From NCBI GenBank assembly GCA_018333455.1, contig JAGXTN010000021.1:1-53040 (forward strand): a stretch of 53,040 nucleotides of DNA, read 5' to 3'. Under the pieces are notes generated by a model. It did no database searches, was not told the origin of the DNA, and saw only the letters and a list, made by a program, of their open reading frames with translations. Source of the DNA: Dethiobacter sp. (lineage in GTDB: Bacteria; Bacillota; Dethiobacteria; Dethiobacterales; Dethiobacteraceae). Positions 1 to 5,843 of the stretch are shown here, in pieces (the stretch's first letter is position 1; each line of letters starts with the position of its first letter). A program made the translations under genes and the position numbers.

Positions 1-45
1 GCAGTTTTGAAGCAATTAAATGAATTTGAGGGGGAATCAAAATGA
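1..45 (+). CDS. C-terminal end of an unidentified gene (partial)
   Basis: Only frame 1 stays open from the window edge, ending in TGA at 43-45 after about 14 codons (ending EFEGESK). The stop overlaps the endolysin ATG (42-44) as ATGA, the usual sign of translational coupling. In phage lysis cassettes the gene just before an amidase is often a holin, but too little is visible to say so here. The assignment as a real gene end rests only on the open frame and the ATGA overlap. Confidence 0.4.
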   Translation, partial: AVLKQLNEFEGESK

Positions 46-788
46 ACCTGCGCAAGCTGATACTCACAAACAATGCCTGCTACAAGGCAGGCAGAACTAT
101 CACGCCGCAAGGTATCATGCTGCATTCCACCGGCGCGAATAACCCATGGCTGCGGCGCTACGTCGGCCCGGATGATGGGCTTTTGGGCGTAAACCGGCAC
201 AATAACCACTGGAATCAGGAGCGGCCGGATGGCAGGCAAGTCTGCGTCCATGCCTTTATCGGTAGGCTTGCTGACGGCTCGATTGCCACCTACAAGACGC
301 TGCCTTGGAATCATCGCGGCTGGCACTGCGGCAGAGGGCCGAGAGGCTCCGGCAACGACACGCATATTTCAGTTGAAATTTGCGAAGACAACCTGACCGG
401 CGCCGCTTATTTCCGCAGGGTCTACAACGAGGCCGTGGAGCTATGCGTGTATCTCTGCGGGCAGTTTAGCCTGACTGAAGTGGATATTATCAGCCACAGC
501 GAAGGCTTCAGGCTCGGCATTGCCTCAAACCATGCCGACGTGATGCACTGGTTCCCGCGCCACGGCAAGATTATGGACTCTTTCAGGGCTGATGTGAGGA
601 AGGAACTGGCAGAGAGGGCTGCTCCCGTTCCAGCTTACGAGATTTACACAGTGGTAAAAGGTGATTCGCTCTGGAAGATCGCAGCAGCTAGACTTGGCAG
701 CGGCGCGCGGCATCCTGAAATATCGGAGCTGAACGCGCTCTCATCTGGCACCATAGTTGCGGGACAGAAACTCAAAATCCCAAAGTAG
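42..788 (+). CDS. N-acetylmuramoyl-L-alanine amidase with C-terminal LysM (phage endolysin)
   Basis: Predicted peptidoglycan amidase that cuts between N-acetylmuramic acid and L-alanine. Residues about 20-170 look like an Amidase_2/PGRP fold: an early zinc-ligand His in MLHSTG, the WNHRGWHCG segment, HISVEICED and a late His in ISHSEG. Residues about 200-248 form one LysM repeat (YTVVKGDSLWKIA...LSSGTIVAGQKLKIPK), which binds the glycan. There is no signal peptide, as expected for an endolysin released through a holin or acting at lysis. A strong ribosome site (GAGGGGGAA) precedes the ATG. It ends in a terminator at 806-855, so it closes the transcript of the element's late genes. A sporulation-type cell-wall amidase is the alternative, but the recombinase neighbours favour a prophage origin. 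Confidence 0.88.
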   Translation: MNLRKLILTNNACYKAGRTITPQGIMLHSTGANNPWLRRYVGPDDGLLGVNRHNNHWNQERPDGRQVCVHAFIGRLADGSIATYKTLPWNHRGWHCGRGPRGSGNDTHISVEICEDNLTGAAYFRRVYNEAVELCVYLCGQFSLTEVDIISHSEGFRLGIASNHADVMHWFPRHGKIMDSFRADVRKELAERAAPVPAYEIYTVVKGDSLWKIAAARLGSGARHPEISELNALSSGTIVAGQKLKIPK

Positions 789-805
789 CCGGAAGGCATA
801 ACAAG

Positions 806-855
806 TAAGACTCATAGTGCGGAGTTCCCCTCTGTACTGCGGGTCTTATTTTTTT
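806..855 (+). terminator. Rho-independent terminator after the endolysin
   Basis: The arms TAAGAC (806-811) and GTCTTA (843-848) pair. Inner AGT/ACT and GAG/CTC segments extend the hairpin with small internal loops, and it ends in a run of seven T. It lies 18 bases after the endolysin stop. Confidence 0.75.
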
Positions 856-919
856 GCACCGATTTTACCTTTTCCGCCGGCTTATAGCGAAGGCACTCGC
901 CTTTAGAGGAGGCATCAAA

Positions 920-1327
920 ATGAGTTATCAGCAAAAAGAAAAAATCAGATTAATGCGCGGTGAGGGTTTCAGTTATGCGAGGATCGCGGCGGAGCTGGGC
1001 ATCTTGGAGAATACGGTGAAATCATTCTGCCGCCGGAACAACCTCGGCGGTGTCAGCACGGGAATTGCCAAGCAGCGCGATAGATCTCTATGCCGTCAGT
1101 GCAAAACCCCGCTTACACATACCGCCGGAGCAAAACAGAAGCTGTTTTGCTCAGATAAATGCCGCATGTCTTGGTGGAACACACACCCGGAAGCCCTTAG
1201 GCGTAAGGCTATCTATACCTTTATATGCGCCTACTGCGGCGCCACTTTTGAGAGCTATGGCAACAAGAACCGCAAATACTGCTCCCGTACTTGCTACGGG
1301 AAGTCAAAGGCGGTGCCGCGTGAGTAA
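920..1327 (+). CDS. HTH and double zinc-ribbon protein of the mobile element
   Basis: A protein of 135 residues. Residues about 5-38 form a helix-turn-helix (RGEGFSYARIAAELGI...NTVKSFCRR) of the kind seen in sigma-70 region 4-like or recombinase-associated DNA-binding proteins. Two Cys pairs follow: CRQC...CSDKC (about residues 57-80) and CAYC...CSRTC (about 106-126), each likely to bind one zinc. I chose ATG 920 because AGAGGAGGC sits 7 bases before it; the frame is open further upstream, to 854, but without a ribosome site. It is the first gene after the endolysin terminator and overlaps the next small gene by 8 bases, so it is probably co-transcribed with the recombinases. Proteins of this build are common beside serine recombinases in Bacillota elements. 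A role in recombination control or late-gene transcription is inference. Confidence 0.75.
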   Translation: MSYQQKEKIRLMRGEGFSYARIAAELGILENTVKSFCRRNNLGGVSTGIAKQRDRSLCRQCKTPLTHTAGAKQKLFCSDKCRMSWWNTHPEALRRKAIYTFICAYCGATFESYGNKNRKYCSRTCYGKSKAVPRE

Positions 1328-1475
1328 GCAACAGGCAATCATCCATTATAGGACGGCAATAGCGGTTTTTAGAGTTTGGCTTGCCGAGGGCATCATCACC
1401 GAGGAAGAACTAACAAAGATCGATATAATAATAGCTCAAAAATACAGCCTCTCTTCTTGCAGTATCTATCGCTAA
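1320..1475 (+). CDS. Small SHOCT-like protein
   Basis: A protein of 51 residues beginning at GTG 1320, overlapping the preceding gene by 8 bases. The segment RVWLAEGIITEEELTKID has the short two-helix pattern of SHOCT-type domains (hydrophobic, Gly-x-Ile-(T/S)-x-E-E-h). In Bacillota prophages and integrative elements a protein of this size often sits between a sigma-like gene and tandem recombinases. The function is unknown; DNA binding or oligomerisation is only suggested for the domain. The start is the only GTG or ATG near a coupling overlap. Confidence 0.65.
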   Translation: MSKQQAIIHYRTAIAVFRVWLAEGIITEEELTKIDIIIAQKYSLSSCSIYR

Positions 1476-1534
1476 AACACTTGATAATATGGGCGTTTAG
1501 AGCGAATATGTCATAAACGGAAGGAGGCCTTTTA

Positions 1535-2830
1535 ATGGAGCGAATCATCACAAAAACAGCCAAATCGGACCCGCTGCTCCCAAGAGGACCAAGTGTTGCC
1601 GCCTATGCAAGGGTGTCAAGCGGCAAAGACGCTATGCTTCAATCGCTCGCCGCCCAAGTCAGCTATTATAGCGAACTGATTCAGCGGCGGCCGGACTGGG
1701 AATATGCCGGAGTATATGCGGACGAGGCGCTGACTGGCACAAAAGAGAACCGCCCGGAGTTTAGGCGTATGCTCGCCGACTGCAGGGACGGTAAAGTTGA
1801 CATGATCATCACCAAGTCAATTTCACGCTTTGCCAGGAATACCGTTACACTGCTTGAGACTGTGCGGGAACTGAAATCACTTGGCGTGGACGTATATTTT
1901 GAGGAGCAGAACATCCACTCCATCAGTGGAGACGGTGAACTTATGCTGACCATTCTCGCGTCTTATGCACAGGCAGAAAGCCTGTCAGCCAGCGAAAACT
2001 GCAAGTGGCGCGTACGCAAGCGTTTTGAGAACGGCGAACTGGCCGGACTCAATTTCATGTTCGGATACCTCATCGCAAAAGGTGAAATAGAAATCGATCC
2101 TGAGCAGGCGGCGGTTGTCCGCATGATTTTTGACGATTATATCGGCGGCATGGGCGGCGGCAGGATTGCAAAGAAGTTGATGGGAATGAATGTGGCCACC
2201 GTGCGCGGCGCTGACTGGAATAGCGAGCGCGTGATGGAAATCCTAAGGAACGAAAAATATACCGGAAACGCGTTGCTGCAGAAAAAGTATGTAGCCGACC
2301 ATCTGACAAAAAAGCTGGTCAGAAATACTGGTGCGCTGCCGCAGTATTTCGCGGAAGGTACTCACCCTGCCATCATTGATACAGCAACCTTTGAAAAAGC
2401 ACAGGCGGTCATGGAAGAGCGGCGCAGGCGTTACGATGCAAAGGACACCAGCGACAACCGCTATCCTTTCAGCGGAATTATCCGGTGTGGGAACTGCGAC
2501 AAGAACTACAAGCGAAGAGTTGCCGCCGGAAGGGTAGCTTGGCAGTGCTCCACTTTCTTAAAGAACGGCAAAGCAGCCTGCCACGCCAAGCAGATCCCGG
2601 AACCTGTGCTTTATATAACGGGTGCCGAAGTTCTTGGTCAGAAAGAATTTGATGCTGAGATCTTCAAAAAAGAGATTGCGGAAATCCGGGTACCTGAGTT
2701 CAACAAGCTGGTATTCGTGTTCCGCGACGGTCACACAGCCGAAAAAGCCTGGCAGGACAGGTCGCGCCGCGAAAGCTGGACGGACGAGATGCGCCAGGCG
2801 GCCAGCCAAAGAGCGAAAGGTGGGAGGTAG
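1535..2830 (+). CDS. Large serine recombinase 1
   Basis: Site-specific recombinase of 431 residues. The resolvase catalytic domain spans about residues 20-165, with the catalytic Ser in AAYARVSSG and the Arg motif ITKSISRFARNTV. The Recombinase domain (about 185-290) includes MEILRNEKYTGNALLQKKY. A zinc ribbon follows (CGNC...C...C, about 318-350). It lacks the long coiled coil and C-terminal domain of its partner, so it is a short member of the family. An AAGGAGG site lies before the ATG. Only one base separates its stop from the ATG of recombinase 2, so they are translated from one mRNA. Tandem pairs like this may work together in integration and excision of the element whose right end lies here. 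Confidence 0.93.
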   Translation: MERIITKTAKSDPLLPRGPSVAAYARVSSGKDAMLQSLAAQVSYYSELIQRRPDWEYAGVYADEALTGTKENRPEFRRMLADCRDGKVDMIITKSISRFARNTVTLLETVRELKSLGVDVYFEEQNIHSISGDGELMLTILASYAQAESLSASENCKWRVRKRFENGELAGLNFMFGYLIAKGEIEIDPEQAAVVRMIFDDYIGGMGGGRIAKKLMGMNVATVRGADWNSERVMEILRNEKYTGNALLQKKYVADHLTKKLVRNTGALPQYFAEGTHPAIIDTATFEKAQAVMEERRRRYDAKDTSDNRYPFSGIIRCGNCDKNYKRRVAAGRVAWQCSTFLKNGKAACHAKQIPEPVLYITGAEVLGQKEFDAEIFKKEIAEIRVPEFNKLVFVFRDGHTAEKAWQDRSRRESWTDEMRQAASQRAKGGR

Positions 2831-2831
2831 C

Positions 2832-4409
2832 ATGGCGTCAAGCGTAAGGATAATCCCGGCAACCCTTCGCCAGAACTCCGCCAATGGTGCGTTACAGACG
2901 GCCATGCGAAGGACTGCGGCTTACGCCAGGGTCTCCACCGACAGCGAAGAGCAATTGACCAGCTACGAGGCGCAGGTGGACTACTACACCAAATACATTA
3001 AGGAACGGACGGACTGGGAGTTTGTGCGGGTATACACGGATGAGGGCATCAGTGCAACGAATACAAAGAAACGGGATGGCTTTAAGCAGATGATTACCGA
3101 TGCCCTGGACGGCAAGATTGACCTCATCATCACCAAAAGCGTTTCCCGCTTCGCTCGAAACACTGTCGACAGCCTTGTAACGGTGCGCCAGCTTAAGGAA
3201 AAAGGTGTGGAGGTCTATTTCGAGAAGGAAAACATTTATACGCTGGACAGCAAGGGCGAGCTGCTCATCACCATTATGTCCTCCCTTGCGCAGGAGGAGA
3301 GTCGCTCCATCTCCGAGAATGTCACATGGGGTCAGCGCAAGCGCATGGCGGACGGAAAGGTGAGCCTGCCATACGGCCAGTTCCTCGGTTATGAGAAGGG
3401 GGAAGATGGTTTGCCGAAGATTGTGGAATCCGAAGCTCTGATTGTCCGAATGATATTCCGCCTATTCATTGAAGGCAAAACACCATCGGCAATTGCCAAG
3501 CAGCTTGCCGGCCAGGGTATCCCGTCGCCTGCAGGGAAAAAGAGATGGCAGGTTGCCACGGTGAAGAGCATACTGGGGAATGAAAAGTACAAGGGCGAAG
3601 CGCTTTTACAGAAAGCCTTTACAGTGGACTTCTTGACAAAGAAGCGGAAGAGCAACGAGGGCGAGGTTCCGCAATACTACGTTCAAAACAGCCATCCAGC
3701 AATTATCAAGCCTGATGAGTTCGACGCGGTTCAGGCGGAGATTGAGCGACGCAAGGGTCTCGGCAGACCATGCGGTTGCAACAGCCCTTTCTCGGCGAAG
3801 ATAGTTTGCGGAGATTGTGGTGGTTTTTACGGCTCCAAAGTCTGGGGTTCAAACACCAAATACCGCCGGATTATCTGGCGGTGCAATGAAAAGTACAAGA
3901 ACGGCAAGAAGTGCGAAACCCCACACGTAACCGAGTACGATGTGAAAGAGCGATTCCTGGCGGCTTTCAACACGCTGATGGGCGTTCGGGATGAGTTAAT
4001 CTCTAACTGCCGCCTCGCCCAGCAGGTTTTATGCGACCAGTCCGCAATTGAAGCGGAGATATCGGAAGTACGCCGTGAGATAGAGGTTGTTTCTGAACTT
4101 ACAAGAAGAGCCATTTATGAAAATGCGAGAGTCGCGGTCAGCCAGGAAGAATTCAGTGACCGGCACACCGGATATATTGAACGGCACCGCAAAGCCACGG
4201 AGCGGCTTGCCGCACTGGATGGGCAACGCCGGGAACGCCAGAACAAGTTGCTTTTGCTGGAGGCATTTATAAAGGATATTGAAACCCGCTCGCTGGTGGT
4301 GGACGAGTTTGATGAAAAGCTGTGGCTGGCAGCGGTTAACAAGGTCACGGTGCTGAGTGACGGGAAACTGATGTTCAGTTTCAAGGACGGGACGGAAATC
4401 GATGGCTGA
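2832..4409 (+). CDS. Large serine recombinase 2
   Basis: Large serine recombinase of 525 residues. The catalytic domain is at about 20-170 (AAYARVSTDSEEQ, then SVSRFARNTVDS). The Recombinase domain is at about 180-290, with ILGNEKYKGEALLQK. The zinc ribbon is at about 325-370 (CGDC...C...C). A coiled coil at about 400-480 is rich in Glu, Arg and Leu, as in phage integrases. I placed the start at ATG 2832, behind GGTGGGAGGT; an upstream open frame runs inside recombinase 1 but has no ribosome site and no domain. It ends before a terminator. It differs in sequence from recombinase 1 outside the core motifs, so the pair is not a recent duplication. Confidence 0.94.
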   Translation: MASSVRIIPATLRQNSANGALQTAMRRTAAYARVSTDSEEQLTSYEAQVDYYTKYIKERTDWEFVRVYTDEGISATNTKKRDGFKQMITDALDGKIDLIITKSVSRFARNTVDSLVTVRQLKEKGVEVYFEKENIYTLDSKGELLITIMSSLAQEESRSISENVTWGQRKRMADGKVSLPYGQFLGYEKGEDGLPKIVESEALIVRMIFRLFIEGKTPSAIAKQLAGQGIPSPAGKKRWQVATVKSILGNEKYKGEALLQKAFTVDFLTKKRKSNEGEVPQYYVQNSHPAIIKPDEFDAVQAEIERRKGLGRPCGCNSPFSAKIVCGDCGGFYGSKVWGSNTKYRRIIWRCNEKYKNGKKCETPHVTEYDVKERFLAAFNTLMGVRDELISNCRLAQQVLCDQSAIEAEISEVRREIEVVSELTRRAIYENARVAVSQEEFSDRHTGYIERHRKATERLAALDGQRRERQNKLLLLEAFIKDIETRSLVVDEFDEKLWLAAVNKVTVLSDGKLMFSFKDGTEIDG

Positions 4410-4430
4410 CATCAGTATCCCACAGAAAGA

Positions 4431-4460
4431 AGGGCGCCAGAATATATGGGCGTCCTTTTT
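4431..4460 (+). terminator. Terminator of the recombinase transcript
   Basis: AGGGCGCC (4431-4438) pairs with GGGCGTCCT (4448-4456) through eight pairs including one G-U, followed by five T. It sits 21 bases after the recombinase 2 stop. Confidence 0.75.
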
Positions 4461-4470
4461 CGTCCGGTAT

Positions 4471-4519
4471 TTTGCACACCCCTCTTTGCACACCCCCCTA
4501 AAATCGGATGCACACCCCC
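4471..4519. repeat. Three direct repeats of TTGCACACCCC
   Basis: GCACACCCC occurs at 4474, 4488 and 4510. The first two copies are preceded by TTT and the third by GAT. Spacings are 14 and 22 bases. The position between the recombinase genes and the presumed attachment scar fits recombinase or excision-factor binding sites, which is inference. Confidence 0.6.
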
Positions 4520-4566
4520 TCTATCTTTTAACGGCTTTCCGGTTTCAGGCTGCAAAAAAGCCGTAA

Positions 4567-4587
4567 GTTCAAATCCCCTTGCCTCCA
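4567..4587 (+). other. 3' tRNA fragment, presumed attachment-site (attR) scar
   Basis: The bases read as the 3' end of a tRNA: T-loop TTCAAAT (4568-4574), a 5-base T-stem strand CCCCT, a 7-base acceptor strand TGCCTCC and a discriminator A, in exact tRNA lengths. The upstream five bases (GTAAG) cannot pair with the T-stem and no anticodon arm precedes it, so the rest of the tRNA is missing. Such fragments are left when an element inserts at a tRNA 3' end; the complete gene would then lie at the far, unseen end of the element. The ssrA T-arm is similar but lies on the other strand and is intact. Confidence 0.55.
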
Positions 4588-4617
4588 GAAACGGCTAAAA
4601 AAACTGCCATAAAATAA

Positions 4618-4648
4618 TGAAAACCATTCTGCAAAACAGCAGAAATGG
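4618..4648 (-). terminator. ssrA terminator
   Basis: On the - strand CCATTTCTGC (4648-4639) pairs with GCAGAATGG (4632-4624) with one bulged base, followed by TTTTCATTATTTT. It lies about 78 bases after the tmRNA 3' end and shows that the native downstream flank of ssrA is intact. Confidence 0.65.
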
Positions 4649-4725
4649 CTTTATTACTGGACTTTCCGCACAAAACAAAACCACCCACCGACACAATCCT
4701 TTGTATCAATAGATGGTAGATTATT

Positions 4726-5078
4726 TGGTGGAGGCGAGGGGAGTCGAACCCCTGTCCGAAGGCCAACCAGCAAGAGCTTCTACGAGTGTATCCTCAAGTT
4801 TGGATTTGCGTAACGGGCTCCTTGAGGCCGGATCCCACTACACTAGCACAGTTGTGATTCCCAGTTTTTTTGGCTCTGCCAACCGTAAAACCGGTAGCCT
4901 GATTAGTCGATGCCCGGCCTAGTGCCTACAGGCTCGGAACTAGCGGACACGCTGCTATTTAAGCAGCGAGAGCGTAATTATCGTTGGCGTTTAAGCCTTT
5001 TCCACGTTGTTGACCGGGTCATGGGCCCGGACTCGCTACTCTCACCCATCAAACCCCCGTCGAATCCAAAACGCCCCC
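4726..5078 (-). ncRNA. ssrA: tmRNA (one-piece)
   Basis: Transfer-messenger RNA, which rescues ribosomes stalled on broken mRNAs. The 5' end GGGGGCG (5078-5072) pairs with CGCCTCC next to the encoded A-CCA at the 3' end (4726), with one G-U pair. GGATTCGACGGG follows the 5' strand as in all one-piece tmRNAs. The T-arm GGGGTTCGACTCCCC is complete. The resume frame runs from GCC (4988-4986) to TAA (4961-4959) and encodes ANDNYALAA, giving the tag AANDNYALAA with the charged Ala. The downstream part contains the GC-rich stems of the pseudoknots. The length is 353 bases. It begins 4 bases after the smpB stop, so the two probably share a primary transcript and the 5' end is made by RNase P. Confidence 0.96.
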
Positions 5079-5082
5079 AAAA

Positions 5083-5541
5083 TTAATATTGGTTGTTTTC
5101 CTTAAAAGCTCTTTCCACTTCACGCTTAGCTTCCTTTGTGGCTAAAGCATCACGTTTGTCGTACTGCTTTTTGCCTTTCGCCAGCGCTATTTCCAACTTA
5201 ATGAAGCCTTTTTTAGGGTACACCTTGATGGGAACCAGGGTATATCCTTTTTCCCGCGTTAAACCGATCAGACGGCTGATTTCCCGACGGTTCAGAAGGA
5301 GCTTGCGCTTACGGAGAGGTTCATGGTTAAAACGGTTGCCTTGCTCGTAATGGCTGATGTGCATATTGTGTATATAAACTTCGTTGTTCTCTACCCGAGC
5401 ATAGCTGTCTTTCAAGTTTGTCTTCCCGGAGCGAATGGATTTTACCTCTGTTCCGGTCAAGACCATACCCGCTTCGAATGTTTCCTCAATATGATAATCG
5501 TGAAATGCCTTACGGTTCTTTGCAAACAGCTTTTCTTCCAT
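5083..5541 (-). CDS. smpB: SsrA-binding protein SmpB
   Basis: A protein of 152 residues that binds the tRNA-like end of tmRNA and places it in the ribosomal A site. Family hallmarks are the N-terminal [20 protein letters not shown], the [18 protein letters not shown] segment, and the basic C-terminal tail ([21 protein letters not shown]) that enters the mRNA channel. The length is normal. AAGAGG precedes the ATG. It has its own sigma-A promoter at 5613-5641 and is directly followed by ssrA, so protein and RNA partner are made together. Confidence 0.97.
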   Translation of the reverse strand: MEEKLFAKNRKAFHDYHIEETFEAGMVLTGTEVKSIRSGKTNLKDSYARVENNEVYIHNMHISHYEQGNRFNHEPLRKRKLLLNRREISRLIGLTREKGYTLVPIKVYPKKGFIKLEIALAKGKKQYDKRDALATKEAKREVERAFKENNQY

Positions 5542-5563
5542 GCAAAACCTCTTCCGCTAGATA

Positions 5564-5590
5564 ACCCTATTTGCCATATACAAATAGGGT
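5564..5590 (-). promoter_or_regulatory. 10-bp hairpin in the smpB 5' leader
   Basis: A perfect inverted repeat ACCCTATTTG / CAAATAGGGT around a 7-base loop lies between the predicted transcript start (about 5606) and the smpB ribosome site. No T-run follows it on the - strand, so it is not a standard terminator. It could stabilise the RNA, be a processing site or be an operator. Confidence 0.5.
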
Positions 5591-5612
5591 CAGCCATCTC
5601 TCTTCTGTGTCC

Positions 5613-5641
5613 ATTATAGCATTTGTCGTATTTTTCGTCAA
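5613..5641 (-). promoter_or_regulatory. Sigma-A promoter of smpB-ssrA
   Basis: TTGACG (5641-5636), a 17-base spacer, then TATAAT (5618-5613). This is close to consensus. The predicted start is near 5606, giving a leader of about 65 bases. Confidence 0.8.
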
Positions 5642-5695
5642 CCGCCTGGCTTTTAGCCGAGAGAGTTAAACCATCCAGCAAATACCCTCTTCCTG

Positions 5696-5730
5696 CCCTC
5701 ACCCTAACACTCTCCCAAAGGGAGAGGGGA
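5696..5730. repeat. Intergenic palindromic repeat, family A, copy 1
   Basis: CCCTCACCCTAACACTCTCC is followed by a hairpin whose arms are CTCTCCC and GGGAGAG around AAA. Other copies are at 43823 and 52911, with an inverted half at 52851. These are non-coding, REP-like units. Confidence 0.7.
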
Positions 5731-5843
5731 TTTATGGGGAAGCCGAAGCGAAGGCCTCTGCGGAAACAATCTCCCTGCCAAACATCCTACAGCAATTTTA
5801 TACTAACGCCTTTGGCTGTGTGTTTGTCCATGCTTGACATAGC

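Larger units (their letters stand above)
4410..4725. other. Element border region between recombinase 2 and ssrA
   Basis: These 316 bases hold no gene. In order: the recombinase terminator, three GCACACCCC repeats, an 8-base inverted repeat (ACGGCTTT near 4531 and AAAGCCGT near 4557), a 3' tRNA fragment, and the ssrA terminator. The border between element and chromosome should lie close to 4587. Confidence 0.7.
5542..5843. other. smpB-rnr intergenic region
   Basis: These 302 bases hold the smpB leader hairpin, the smpB promoter and one copy of the CCCTCACCCTA repeat (5696-5730). I see no gene in the remaining 110 bases before rnr. Confidence 0.7.

Noticed and set aside
4471-4519. CRISPR array
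   Set aside because: Repeats are only about 11 bases with spacers under 15 bases, three copies only, and no cas genes.
4726-4760. ssrA 3' end as the attachment site of the element
   Set aside because: The T-arm and a native-looking terminator remain on the downstream side, and the similar sequence at 4567-4587 is in the opposite orientation. A tRNA scar explains it better.
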